From positions 2,418,001 through 2,482,000 of the forward strand of contig NZ_JADPMV010000001.1 in the NCBI RefSeq assembly GCF_018398425.1: DNA of 64,000 bases, read 5' to 3'. Origin of the DNA: Pseudomonas lalucatii (GTDB lineage Bacteria; Pseudomonadota; Gammaproteobacteria; Pseudomonadales; Pseudomonadaceae). Each line of letters begins with the position of its first letter. Within the stretch, counting starts at the first letter, position 1. The translations under genes and the position numbers were made by a program. Shown one piece after another: positions 52,005 to 61,026 of the stretch. Below the pieces are notes generated by a model, which had not been told where the DNA came from, searched no databases, and worked only from the letters and a program-made list of their open reading frames with translations.

Positions 52005-52696
52005 CCATCGAGCTGATCACCTTCGACCTCGACGACACCCTGTGGGACGTCACCCCGGTGATGCAGGACGCCGAAGCCGCGCTGCGCAACTGGCTGTGCC
52101 TGCACGCCCCGCGCCTGGGCGCCCTGCCGGTGGACCACCTGTGGGCCATTCGCGCCCGCCTGCTGCAGGCCGAGCCCATGCTCAAGCACCGCCTCAGCGA
52201 GCTGCGCCGGCGCATCCTGCTCAATGCCCTGGAAGGCGCCGGCTACCCCCATGACGAGGCGCAGGCCCTGGCCGAGTGCGGCTTCCAGGTATTTCTCGCC
52301 GCGCGCCACCAGGTCGAGCTGTTCGCCGAGGTGCATCCGACCCTGGAGACCCTGGCCGAACGCTTCCAGCTCGGGGTGATCACCAATGGCAACGCCGACG
52401 TGCGCCGCCTGGGCCTGGCCGACTACTTCCAGTTCGCCCTGTGCGCCGAGGAGCTGGGGGTCGGCAAGCCGGATCCCAAGCCCTTCCGCGAGGCCCTGGC
52501 CCGCGCCGGCGTGGCGGCGGAGCACGCCGTGCATGTCGGCGACCACCCCAGCGACGACATCGCCGGCGCCCAGGCGGCCGGCCTGCGGGCGATCTGGTTC
52601 AACCCCCAGGGCAAGGCCTGGGAGGCGCAGGCCCCGGCGGATGCCGAGATCCGCAGCCTGGCCGAGCTGCCGGCGCTGCTGGAGCGCTGGGCCTAG
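52001..52696 (+). CDS. HAD family hydrolase (YigB-like)
   Basis: A 231-residue haloacid dehalogenase superfamily phosphatase. Motif I is FDLDDTLWD with the nucleophile D9, motif II is GVITNGN near residue 127 and motif IV is [13 protein letters not shown] near residue 180. E. coli yigB sits at the same place after xerC and dephosphorylates FMN and other compounds. Its start overlaps the xerC stop (ATGA). Last gene of the operon. Confidence 0.93.
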   Translation: MTIELITFDLDDTLWDVTPVMQDAEAALRNWLCLHAPRLGALPVDHLWAIRARLLQAEPMLKHRLSELRRRILLNALEGAGYPHDEAQALAECGFQVFLAARHQVELFAEVHPTLETLAERFQLGVITNGNADVRRLGLADYFQFALCAEELGVGKPDPKPFREALARAGVAAEHAVHVGDHPSDDIAGAQAAGLRAIWFNPQGKAWEAQAPADAEIRSLAELPALLERWA

Positions 52697-52718
52697 CGCC
52701 AGGCGCAACGCCGCCCAC

Positions 52719-52743
52719 AAAAAAGCCCGCCGATGAGCGGGCT
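52719..52743 (-). terminator. sutA terminator
   Basis: Minus-strand AGCCCGC and GCGGGCT (52724-52743) with a 6-nt loop, followed by TTTTTTG. It lies 20 nt after the SutA stop and can also act on the convergent HAD transcript. Confidence 0.85.
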
Positions 52744-52763
52744 CTGCATGGAACCGGCGCGCC

Positions 52764-53093
52764 TCAGATAGGGCGGCTGCCGTATTTGCTGTCCGGCTTC
52801 TTGGGCGGGTCGGAGACCACGTTGGGCTCGACCTCCTGCACCTTGCCGCCGCGCGCGAGAAATTCTTCCATGGCGCGCGCCAGGGCATCGCGCTCCTTCT
52901 GCTTGGCTTCGACGCTGGGCAGCTCCTCGGCATCGGCCACCTTGGCCTTGGCCTTGCTCTTGCCCTTGGCTACGACCTCGCCGTCGCCATCATCGTCGCT
53001 GTCGTTATCGCCATTGTCGGCCGCGGCCAGCTCCTCGCCGTCGTCCTCATCGGCGCCGTCCAGCTCGTCTTGTTCCAGATCTTCGTCGCTCAT
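52764..53093 (-). CDS. sutA: transcriptional regulator SutA
   Basis: Small acidic RNA polymerase-binding protein that stimulates rRNA and ribosomal genes in slow-growing P. aeruginosa. It is 109 residues: an acidic disordered N-terminus (SDEDLEQDELDGADEDDGEE), a lysine/alanine patch, and the conserved core ELPSVEAKQKERDALARAMEEFLARGGKVQEVEPNVV ending KPDSKYGSRPI. The ATG at 53093 with GAGG 6 nt upstream is used. It is divergent from nothing and lies between the xerC operon and the amt genes. An inverted repeat at 53159-53182 is upstream. Confidence 0.93.
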   Translation of the reverse strand: MSDEDLEQDELDGADEDDGEELAAADNGDNDSDDDGDGEVVAKGKSKAKAKVADAEELPSVEAKQKERDALARAMEEFLARGGKVQEVEPNVVSDPPKKPDSKYGSRPI

Positions 53094-53158
53094 GTTCAAC
53101 CTCATGACTTGCGAAAAGCAGATTAGTTATAGCCCAGCTGCGTACTCTATCGTACACC

Positions 53159-53182
53159 GCCGGCAAAAATTCAAATGCCGGC
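53159..53182. repeat. inverted repeat upstream of sutA
   Basis: GCCGGCA and TGCCGGC, a perfect 7-bp stem around an AT-rich 10-nt loop. It lies 66-89 nt before the sutA ATG, in its leader or promoter. Could be a regulator site or an RNA hairpin; nothing more can be said. Confidence 0.45.
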
Positions 53183-53274
53183 GCCCGCTCCATCGCGAGC
53201 GCCGCGGCGGGCCGGGAGGAGCCGCCGCAAGGGCAGACCCGAGGCCTTGCGACGGGCATTCTAGCGCGCTGCCA

Positions 53275-53303
53275 GAAAAAACAAAGGGCGCCCGCAGGCG
53301 CCC
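53275..53303 (-). terminator. terminator of the glnK-amtB-amtB operon
   Basis: Minus-strand GGGCGCC and GGCGCCC (53286-53303), loop TGCG, followed by TTTGTTTTTT. It is 19 nt after the stop of the last amt gene. Confidence 0.9.
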
Positions 53304-53322
53304 TCATGCCAAAGCCGTCCGA

Positions 53323-54573
53323 TCAGGACTTGGTGAACTCCGGATAGGCTTCCATGCCGCATTCGGCGAGGTCCACGCCCTCGTATTCCTCTTCCTCGCT
53401 GACCCGCAGACCGATCACCGCCTTGAGGATCGACCAGACGATCAGGCTGGCGACGAACACCCAGGCGAAGATGCAGGCGATGCCCAGCAACTGCGCGCCC
53501 AGGCTGGCGTCCGGGTTGGTCAGGCAGACCGCCAGCAGGCCCCAGATGCCGACCACGCCGTGCACCGAGATGGCCCCGACCGGATCGTCGAGCTTGAGCT
53601 TGTCCAGCGCCAGGATGGAGAACACCACCAGCACGCCACCGACGCTGCCGATCAGGGTGGCCTGCAGGGCGCCGGGGGTCAGCGGCTCGGCGGTGATCGC
53701 CACCAGGCCGGCCAGGGCGCCGTTGAGGGCCATGGTCAGGTCGGACTTGCCGAACAGGATGCGCGCCACGATCATCGCCGCGATCAGGCCACCGGCGGCG
53801 GCCATGTTGGTGTTGACGAATACCTGGGCGACCGCGTTGGCGTCCTCGACGGTGCTCATCTTCAGCTGCGAGCCGCCGTTGAAGCCGAACCAGCCCATCC
53901 ACAGGATGAAGGCCCCCAGGGTCGCGATCGGCAGGTTGCAGCCGGGGATCGCGTTGACCTGGCCGCCGGCGCCGTACTTGCCCTTGCGCGCACCGAGCAG
54001 CAGCACCCCGGCCAGGGCGGCGCTGGCACCGGCCATGTGCACCACGCCGGAGCCGGCGAAGTCGAGGAAGCCGGCCTCGTTGAGGAAGCCCGAGCCCCAC
54101 TTCCAGAAGCCCTGCACCGGGTAGATGAAGCCGGTCATGACCACGGCGAAGGCGAGGAAGGCCCACAGTTTCATGCGCTCGGCCACCGCGCCGGAGACGA
54201 TCGACATGCAGGTGGCGGCGAACACCACCTGGAAGAAGAAGTCGGAGCGCGCCGAGTAGTAGGGCGCATCGTCACCGCCGCCGAGCACCGCGTCCGCGCC
54301 GTTCTCGTCGCCGAGCAGGAAGCCCAGGCTCGGCAGGATGCCGCCCTCGGGGCTGGAGTACATGATGTGGTAGCCGATCACCAGGTACATGACGCTGGCC
54401 ACCGCATACAGGGCGATGTTCTTGGTGAGGATCTCGGTGGTGTTCTTGGCGCGCACCAGGCCCGCCTCGAGCATGGCGAAACCCGCCGCCATCCACATCA
54501 CCAGGGCCCCGCAGACGAGGAAGTAGAAGGTATCGAAACCGTACTGCAATGCAGTCAATGCTGTGTTGTCCAT
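53323..54573 (-). CDS. ammonium transporter (Amt family), second tandem copy
   Basis: A 416-residue Amt/Mep/Rh protein with 11-12 hydrophobic helices. Unlike the copy upstream it has no signal peptide: it begins MDNTALTALQYGFDTFYFLVCGALVMWMA. The twin-histidine pore is represented by GVVHMAGASAAL (first) and VHGVVGIWGLL (second). Signature DFAGSGVVH and FNGGSQLK. AGAGGTG lies upstream. It follows the first amt gene by 78 nt in the same operon. Similarity to its neighbour is only moderate, so the pair is an old duplication or two acquired paralogues. Confidence 0.93.
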   Translation of the reverse strand: MDNTALTALQYGFDTFYFLVCGALVMWMAAGFAMLEAGLVRAKNTTEILTKNIALYAVASVMYLVIGYHIMYSSPEGGILPSLGFLLGDENGADAVLGGGDDAPYYSARSDFFFQVVFAATCMSIVSGAVAERMKLWAFLAFAVVMTGFIYPVQGFWKWGSGFLNEAGFLDFAGSGVVHMAGASAALAGVLLLGARKGKYGAGGQVNAIPGCNLPIATLGAFILWMGWFGFNGGSQLKMSTVEDANAVAQVFVNTNMAAAGGLIAAMIVARILFGKSDLTMALNGALAGLVAITAEPLTPGALQATLIGSVGGVLVVFSILALDKLKLDDPVGAISVHGVVGIWGLLAVCLTNPDASLGAQLLGIACIFAWVFVASLIVWSILKAVIGLRVSEEEEYEGVDLAECGMEAYPEFTKS

Positions 54574-54651
54574 GGTTCACCTCTTGCCGGCGCTTATCGT
54601 TGCGCTGTTCGGTTAAGGCGCCCGGCTTGGCAGCGGGCGCACTCCGTGTGC

Positions 54652-55965
54652 TTACAGGTTGTAGCCGCGCTCGTTGTGCAGGGCGAGGTCGAGACCGACC
54701 GTCTCTTCCTCGTCGCTGACCCGCAGGCCCATTACTAGATCGATCACTTTCAGGATCAGGTAGGTCAGCACGGCGGTGTAGGCCACCGTGAACAGCACCC
54801 CCTCGACCTGCACCCACAGCTGCGCCGGGATGTCCTCCACCGTGCCGAAGCCGCCCAGCGCCGGCGCGGCGAAGGCTCCGGTGAGGATGGCGCCGACGAT
54901 GCCGCCGACCGCATGCACGCCGAAGACGTCCAGGGAGTCGTCATAACCCAGTTTGCGTTTCAGGCTGGTGGCACAGAAGAAGCAGATCACCCCGGCGGCC
55001 AGACCGATCACCAGCGCCCCCATGGGCCCGGCGGTGCCGGACGCCGGGGTGATGGCCACCAGGCCGGCCACCGCGCCGGAGGCGATGCCCAGCACGCTGG
55101 GTTTGCGATGGGTGATCCACTCGGCGAACATCCAGCCCAGGGCCGCGGTGGCCGTGGCCACCTGGGTGACCAGCATGGCCATGCCCGCGGTGCCGTTGGC
55201 CGCCACCGCCGAGCCGGCGTTGAAGCCGAACCAGCCGACCCACAGCATGCTCGCGCCGATCAGGGTGTAGCCCAGGTTGTGCGGCGCCATGGCGGTGGTC
55301 GGGAAGCCCTTGCGCTTGCCCAGCAGCAGGCAGGCCACCAGGCCGGCGATCCCGGCGTTGATGTGCACCACAGTGCCGCCGGCGAAGTCGAGCACGCCCC
55401 AGTCCCACATCAGCGCACCGTCGCCGCCCCAGACCATGTGCGCGATCGGCACGTAGACCAGGGTGAACCACACGGCCATGAAGATCAGCATGGCGGAGAA
55501 CTTCATGCGCTCGGCGAAGGCCCCGACCATCAGCGCCGGGGTGATGATGGCGAAGGTCATCTGGAAGGTGATGAACACGCTCTCCGGGACGCTGGCGACC
55601 AGGCTGTCGAGGGTCAGGCCGGCGAGAAAGGCCCTGGACAGGCCGCCGACGAAGGAGTTGAAGTTGACCTCCCCCCGCACCATGCCGCTGCTGTCGAAGG
55701 CCAGGCTGTAGCCGTACGCCACCCAGAGCACGCTGATCAGGGCGCAGATGGCGAAGCACTGCATGAGCACCGACAGCACGTTCTTGGAACGCACCATGCC
55801 GGCATAGAACAGCGCCAGACCGGGGATGGTCATGAACAGCACGAGGACGGTCGCGACCAGCATCCAGGCTGTGTCGCCGCCGTTGAGGCTCGCCTCTTCG
55901 GCCATGGCAAGGCCAGGAACGAGAGACAAAAGGGCTCCGAGCCCTGCGAAAACTCGCAGAGTCAT
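54652..55965 (-). CDS. amtB: ammonium transporter AmtB
   Basis: A 437-residue ammonium channel with a cleavable signal peptide (LRVFAGLGALLSLVPGLAMA). The twin-histidine motif is DFAGGTVVHINAGIAGL and GVHAVGGIVGAILTG. The C-terminal tail (VMGLRVSDEEETVGLDLALHNERGY) is the part to which PII binds. It is 36 nt after glnK, the standard glnK-amtB pairing, and is followed by a second amt gene. Expression is probably from the sigma54-type promoter before glnK. Confidence 0.95.
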   Translation of the reverse strand: MTLRVFAGLGALLSLVPGLAMAEEASLNGGDTAWMLVATVLVLFMTIPGLALFYAGMVRSKNVLSVLMQCFAICALISVLWVAYGYSLAFDSSGMVRGEVNFNSFVGGLSRAFLAGLTLDSLVASVPESVFITFQMTFAIITPALMVGAFAERMKFSAMLIFMAVWFTLVYVPIAHMVWGGDGALMWDWGVLDFAGGTVVHINAGIAGLVACLLLGKRKGFPTTAMAPHNLGYTLIGASMLWVGWFGFNAGSAVAANGTAGMAMLVTQVATATAALGWMFAEWITHRKPSVLGIASGAVAGLVAITPASGTAGPMGALVIGLAAGVICFFCATSLKRKLGYDDSLDVFGVHAVGGIVGAILTGAFAAPALGGFGTVEDIPAQLWVQVEGVLFTVAYTAVLTYLILKVIDLVMGLRVSDEEETVGLDLALHNERGYNL

Positions 55966-56001
55966 GGTTTAACTCCTGGGGCGTGGGGGTTCGAAGGGCG
56001 C

Positions 56002-56391
<390 letters not shown>

Positions 56392-56424
56392 TCAAGTCTA
56401 TGCGCAGTGCCTGGCTTTTGTAAT

Positions 56425-56438
56425 GCATTGGCGGTCCC
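56425..56438 (-). promoter_or_regulatory. candidate sigma54 promoter of glnK
   Basis: Minus-strand GGGACC...ATGCA has the invariant GG-N10-GC spacing (56438-56425) with partial matches to TGGCACG-N4-TTGCA. The start would be about 70 nt before the glnK ATG. A weaker match, so tentative. Confidence 0.45.
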
Positions 56439-56488
56439 GACTCCCCTGCCGCGCCGGGCCAGGCACTCCCCGCGTCGTCCGATGCAGC

Positions 56489-56505
56489 GAAACCGCATTG
56501 GTGCA
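56489..56505 (-). promoter_or_regulatory. candidate NtrC binding site
   Basis: TGCACCA on the minus strand, followed after 3 nt by a partial match (CGGTTTC) to the second half-site TGGTGCA. It lies roughly 60 nt upstream of the sigma54 -24 element, a distance that suits NtrC. Confidence 0.4.
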
Positions 56506-56743
56506 TGGGTCGACAGGGACTAAGCAGAATTCTTGCCAGCTCATGAAAAAGCGCTTTTATTCAGGCAGTTAACGGCTAATAGCCAGGACGTCGCGAATTT
56601 TCCGGAAGACAAACGCACGATAACGGTGCGCCCGCCCGCCGAGCCGTGCGCGAAAATCGTGCGCAATGCCGGCCCTTGGCCAGCCCGACGCCCAGGCCCG
56701 AGGCGCGTGCTACACTGCCGCCGTCTGTCAGTGGAACCACACC

Positions 56744-57016
56744 ATGCTGCCTCCCAAAGCCTTTCTCGACGCCCTCGGCGCCCATGCCTCGCGCCTGTTC
56801 AACGGCGACACCCCGCTGCCGCGCAGCGAGTTCGAAGCCCAGTTCAAGGCCCTGCTGCAGAGCGGCTTCAGCAAGCTCGACCTGGTCAGCCGGGAAGAGT
56901 TCGACAGCCAGATGACCGTGCTCGCCCGTACCCGTGCGCGCCTGGAGGCCCTGGAGGCCAAGGTCGCCGAGCTGGAAGCCCGCCTCGCCACCGAGCCCGC
57001 GCCGCCCGCCGAGTAA
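56744..57016 (+). CDS. ubiK: ubiquinone biosynthesis accessory factor UbiK
   Basis: A 90-residue BMFP/YqiC family protein. A proposed amphipathic N-terminal helix and a C-terminal coiled coil (LARTRARLEALEAKVAELEARL) are typical. UbiK works with UbiJ in aerobic ubiquinone synthesis, partly through the UbiIHF complexes; UbiH and UbiI genes are in this window. ATG at 56744 with GTGGAA upstream. It is 38 nt before comM; the 403-nt glnK-ubiK gap contains the glnK regulatory sites and a TACACT element 28 nt before ubiK, and no gene. Confidence 0.92.
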   Translation: MLPPKAFLDALGAHASRLFNGDTPLPRSEFEAQFKALLQSGFSKLDLVSREEFDSQMTVLARTRARLEALEAKVAELEARLATEPAPPAE

Positions 57017-57054
57017 CCCGCGCGAGCCGGCACGGCACGATCAAGGAGTGATCG

Positions 57055-58554
57055 ATGTCCCTGGCCATAGTCCACAGCCGCGCCCAGGTGGGCGTCGAGG
57101 CCCCCGCGGTCACCGTCGAGGCGCACCTGGCCAACGGCCTGCCGTCCCTGGCCCTGGTCGGCCTGCCGGAGACGGCAGTGAAGGAAAGCAAGGACCGGGT
57201 GCGCAGCGCCATCCTCAACTCGGCCTTCGAGTTCCCGTCACGGCGCATCACCCTCAACCTGGCTCCCGCCGACCTGCCGAAGGACGGCGGGCGCTTCGAC
57301 CTGGCCATCGCCCTGGGCATCCTCGCCGCCAGCGGCCAGGTCCCGGCCAGCGCCCTGGAACCGCTCGAATGCCTCGGCGAACTGGCCCTGTCCGGCGCCG
57401 TGCGCCCGGTGCAGGGGGTGCTGCCCGCCGCCCTGGCGGCCCGCGCCGCCGGCCGCAGCCTGGTGGTGGCCAAGGCCAATGCCGAGGAGGCCAGCCTGGC
57501 CTCGGGGCTGACCGTGATCGCCGTCGAGCACCTGCTGGAGCTGGCCGCCCACCTCAACGGCCAGACGCCCATCGCGCCCTACCAGGCCCAGGGCCTGCTG
57601 CGTCAGCTGCAGCCCTACCCGGACCTGGCCGAGGTGCAGGGCCAGGCCGCGGCCAAGCGCGCCCTGCTGGTGGCCGCCGCCGGCGCCCATAACCTGCTGT
57701 TCAGTGGCCCCCCGGGCACCGGCAAGACCCTGCTGGCCAGCCGCCTGCCCGGCCTGCTGCCGCCGCTGGACGAACGGGAGGCCCTGGAGGTCGCGGCGAT
57801 CCATTCGGTGGCCGGCCAGGCGCCGCTGGACGCCTGGCCGCAGCGGCCGTTCCGCACGCCCCACCACAGCGCCTCCGGGCCGGCCCTGGTCGGCGGCGGC
57901 AGCCGCCCGCAACCGGGCGAGATCACCCTGGCCCATCAGGGCGTCTTGTTCCTGGACGAGCTGCCCGAGTTCGACCGCAAGGTCCTGGAGGTGCTGCGCG
58001 AGCCCCTGGAAAGCGGGCAGATCGTCATCGCCCGGGCCCGCGACAAGGTACGCTTCCCGGCGCGCTTTCAGCTGGTGGCGGCGATGAACCCCTGCCCCTG
58101 CGGCTACCTCGGCGACCCCGGCGGTCGCTGCCGCTGCACCCCGGAGCAGATCGCCCGCTATCGCGGCAAGCTCTCCGGGCCGCTGCTCGACCGCATCGAC
58201 CTGCACCTGAGCGTGAGCCGCGAGAGCACCGTGCTGCATCCGCCGACGGGCGAGCCGGCCGGCGACACGGCGAGCGGCGCCGCCCGGGTCGCCCAGGCAC
58301 GCCAGCTGCAGCTGCGGCGCCAGGGCGTGGCCAATGCCCTGCTCGACCTGAACGGCCTGCGCCAGCACTGCGCCCTGCAGGCCGAGGATCGGCGCTGGCT
58401 GGAGAACGCCTGCGAACGCCTCGGCCTGTCCCTGCGCGCCGCCCACCGGGTACTCAAGGTGGCGCGCACCCTGGCCGACCTGGAACAGGCCGAAGGCATC
58501 GCCCGCGGCCATCTGGCCGAGGCGCTGCAGTATCGCGGCGACCCTCAGCGCTGA
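57055..58554 (+). CDS. comM: YifB family Mg-chelatase-like AAA ATPase (ComM)
   Basis: A 499-residue AAA+ ATPase. The N-terminal domain (LAIVHSRAQVGVEAPAVTVEAHLANGLPSLALVGLPETAVKESKDRV) is a Lon-like fold; the AAA core has Walker A GPPGTGKT near residue 220 and Walker B FLDELPEFD near residue 300. A cysteine motif NPCPCGYLGDPGGRCRC is present. ComM is a bidirectional helicase that helps branch migration during natural transformation. It follows ubiK by 38 nt. Confidence 0.95.
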   Translation: MSLAIVHSRAQVGVEAPAVTVEAHLANGLPSLALVGLPETAVKESKDRVRSAILNSAFEFPSRRITLNLAPADLPKDGGRFDLAIALGILAASGQVPASALEPLECLGELALSGAVRPVQGVLPAALAARAAGRSLVVAKANAEEASLASGLTVIAVEHLLELAAHLNGQTPIAPYQAQGLLRQLQPYPDLAEVQGQAAAKRALLVAAAGAHNLLFSGPPGTGKTLLASRLPGLLPPLDEREALEVAAIHSVAGQAPLDAWPQRPFRTPHHSASGPALVGGGSRPQPGEITLAHQGVLFLDELPEFDRKVLEVLREPLESGQIVIARARDKVRFPARFQLVAAMNPCPCGYLGDPGGRCRCTPEQIARYRGKLSGPLLDRIDLHLSVSRESTVLHPPTGEPAGDTASGAARVAQARQLQLRRQGVANALLDLNGLRQHCALQAEDRRWLENACERLGLSLRAAHRVLKVARTLADLEQAEGIARGHLAEALQYRGDPQR

Positions 58555-58578
58555 GGCGCGGGCCGGCGCAGCCAGCGT

Positions 58579-59499
58579 TCAACCGCGTCGTTCCACATCC
58601 GGCAGGCGCATCGCCGCCACCTCGGCGAGGAGGAAATCGCGCAACAGGCGGAAGCGCTCCTGGCCGCGCCGGGCCCTGGGCCAGACCAGGTAGTAGCTGC
58701 AGCCGCTGGGCACGGCGCAGGGCCAGGGCAGGCCGAGGCGCCCCTGCTCGACATCCTCGGCGACCAGCACCAGGTCGCCGATCGACACGCCGTAGCCGCG
58801 TGCCGCGGCGACCATGCCCAGCTCCAGGGTGTCGAACACCTGGCCGCCCTTGAGCGGCACCTGCTCGCTCAGGTCCATGGCCTGCAGCCACTGGCGCCAG
58901 TCGCGGCGGTCCGGAGTCGGGTGCAGCAGCTCGGCGCCCTGCAGCCGCGCCAGGTCCCAGCCGCCGGCGGCGACCGCTTCCGGCGCACACACCGGGATCA
59001 GCCACTCGGCGAACAGCAGGGCGCTGTCCCAGTCGTCGGGAAAACCGCCGCTGCCGAGCAGCACCGCGCAGTCGAAGGGTTCGTGGTGGAAGTCGACCTT
59101 GTCCACGTCCATCCAGGCGCTGGTCAGCTGCACCTCGGTGCCGCTGTGCTGCAGGCGAAAACGCGACAGCCGCGCCAGCAGCCAGCGCATGGTCAGGGTC
59201 GAGGGCGCCTTCAGGCGCAGGATGGCGTCGTCCACCCGCAGCGTGGCGCAGGCCCGCTCCAGGGCCTCGAAACCGTCGCGCAGGCCCGGCAGCAGCAGGC
59301 GCGCCGACTCGGTCAGCTGCAGGCTGCGCCCGCGCCGTTCGAACAGGCGGCAGGCGAAGTGCTCCTCCAGGGTGCGGATATGCCGGCTGACCGCGCTCTG
59401 GGTGATGACCAGTTCCTCGGCGGCGCGGGTGAAGGAGCTGTGCCGGGCCGCGGCCTCGAAGGCGCGCAGGGCATAGAGCGGCGGCAGGCGGCGGCTCAT
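58579..59499 (-). CDS. LysR family transcriptional regulator (GcvA-like)
   Basis: A 306-residue LysR-type regulator. The N-terminal winged helix (PPLYALRAFEAAARHSSFTRAAEELVITQSAVSRHIRTLEEHF) is followed by an effector domain with ILRLKAPSTLTMRWLLARLSRF, typical of GcvA/AmpR-like members. Effector unknown. It is divergent from the MATE exporter gene with 138 nt between starts, so it may control that gene. Convergent with comM (24 nt). Confidence 0.93.
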   Translation of the reverse strand: MSRRLPPLYALRAFEAAARHSSFTRAAEELVITQSAVSRHIRTLEEHFACRLFERRGRSLQLTESARLLLPGLRDGFEALERACATLRVDDAILRLKAPSTLTMRWLLARLSRFRLQHSGTEVQLTSAWMDVDKVDFHHEPFDCAVLLGSGGFPDDWDSALLFAEWLIPVCAPEAVAAGGWDLARLQGAELLHPTPDRRDWRQWLQAMDLSEQVPLKGGQVFDTLELGMVAAARGYGVSIGDLVLVAEDVEQGRLGLPWPCAVPSGCSYYLVWPRARRGQERFRLLRDFLLAEVAAMRLPDVERRG

Positions 59500-59637
59500 C
59501 GCTCCAAACCATGAGTATTAATCATGCAAGGCATCGTATTTATCCCTTTGTGCGCCCCTCTAAAGGCCCAGCAGAATGGCGACATCCACCGAATGCCGGG
59601 CGTTCACCGGCCAGCTTAACATTGAGCCTGACTCATC

Positions 59638-61017
59638 ATGCAGCCACCTCTTCGCGACGAGCTTCTCGCCATCCTGCGCCTGGCCGGTCCGCTGATCGCC
59701 GCCCAGCTCGCCCATGTGCTGATGGTCTTCACCGACACCGTGATGATGGGCCTGCTCGGGCCCGCGGCCCTGGCCGGCGGCGGCCTGGGGGCGGCCAGCT
59801 ATTCCTTCGTGTCGATCTTCTGCGTCGGGGTGATCGCCGCGGTCGGCAATCTGGTGGCCATCCGCCATGGCGCCGCCGACGCCGCCGGGGTCACCCGCCT
59901 GACCCAGAACGGCCTGTGGCTGGGCTGGGGCCTGGCCCTGGGCGCCGGCCTGCTGCTGTGGAATCTGCGCCCGGCGCTGCTGTACGTCGGCCAGGCGCCG
60001 CAGAGCGTGGCCGCGGCCATGCAGTTCCTGTCCACCCTGGTGTTCGCCCTGCCCGGCTACCTGAGCTTCATGGCCCTGCGCGGCTTCACCAGCGCCATCG
60101 GCCGCCCCGGCCCGGTGATGGCCATCAGCATCGGCGGCGCCCTGGCCAATTTCGTCCTCAACTACGCGCTGATCGAGGGCTGGTTCGGCCTGCCGGCCCT
60201 GGGCCTGGCCGGCATCGGCCTGGTCACCGCCCTGGTGATGAACGCCATGGCGCTGCTGCTGGCCTGGCAACTGCTGCGCGGCCCGCTGGCGCATGCCTAT
60301 CCCGTGCTGCGCGGCCTGCTGCGCCCGCAATGGCGCGAACTGCAGGAGCTGCTGCGCCTGGGCCTGCCGATCGGCGGCACCTACGCGGTGGAGTCCGGGC
60401 TGTTCGCCTTCGCCGCCCTGTGCATGGGGGCGCTGGGCAGCGGCCAGCTGGCCGCGCATCAGATCGCCATCCAGTCGGTGTACGTGGCCTTCATGGTGCC
60501 GGTGGGCATCTCCTACGCCATCACCTTCCGCATCGGCCAGCACTACGGCGGCGGCCGCCTGCTCGAGGCGCGCCGGGCCGGGCGCCTGGGCATCGCCCTG
60601 GGCGCGGCCTGCATGTTCGCCTTCGCCGCACTGTTCTGGCTGGCGCCGCACCGGGTGGTCGGGCTGTTCCTCGACATTCAGGACCCGGGCTACCACGAGG
60701 TGGTCGCCCTGGCGACCGCCCTGCTGGCCATCGCCGCCTGGTTTGAGCTGTTCGACGGCATCCAGACCATCGCCATGGGCGCCATCCGTGGCCTCAAGGA
60801 CGCCAAGACCACCTTCCTGGTCGGCCTCGGCTGCTACTGGGCGATAGGCGCGCCCCTGGCCTGGACCCTGGCCTTCGTCCTCGGCTGGGGCGCGGCGGGG
60901 GTGTGGTGGGGGCTGGCCGGCGGCCTGGCCTGCGCCGCCATCGGCCTGAGCCTGGGCTTCGAGTGGAAGACCGCGCGCCTGCTGCGGCCGGTGCCGCAGC
61001 AGGCCCTGACGAACTGA
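59638..61017 (+). CDS. MATE family multidrug efflux transporter (NorM/PmpM-like)
   Basis: A 459-residue, 12-helix multidrug and toxic compound extrusion protein. Family motifs: LIAAQLAHVLMVFTDTVMMGLLG at the N-terminus, LGLPIGGTYAVESGLFAFAALCMGALG in the second half with the repeated AAHQIAIQ segment. Probably a proton- or sodium-coupled exporter of cationic drugs. By position it corresponds to the MATE gene next to a LysR regulator in other pseudomonads. Its stop is 9 nt from the stop of the convergent GGDEF-EAL gene. Confidence 0.93.
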   Translation: MQPPLRDELLAILRLAGPLIAAQLAHVLMVFTDTVMMGLLGPAALAGGGLGAASYSFVSIFCVGVIAAVGNLVAIRHGAADAAGVTRLTQNGLWLGWGLALGAGLLLWNLRPALLYVGQAPQSVAAAMQFLSTLVFALPGYLSFMALRGFTSAIGRPGPVMAISIGGALANFVLNYALIEGWFGLPALGLAGIGLVTALVMNAMALLLAWQLLRGPLAHAYPVLRGLLRPQWRELQELLRLGLPIGGTYAVESGLFAFAALCMGALGSGQLAAHQIAIQSVYVAFMVPVGISYAITFRIGQHYGGGRLLEARRAGRLGIALGAACMFAFAALFWLAPHRVVGLFLDIQDPGYHEVVALATALLAIAAWFELFDGIQTIAMGAIRGLKDAKTTFLVGLGCYWAIGAPLAWTLAFVLGWGAAGVWWGLAGGLACAAIGLSLGFEWKTARLLRPVPQQALTN

Positions 61018-61026
61018 GCGGAGCGG

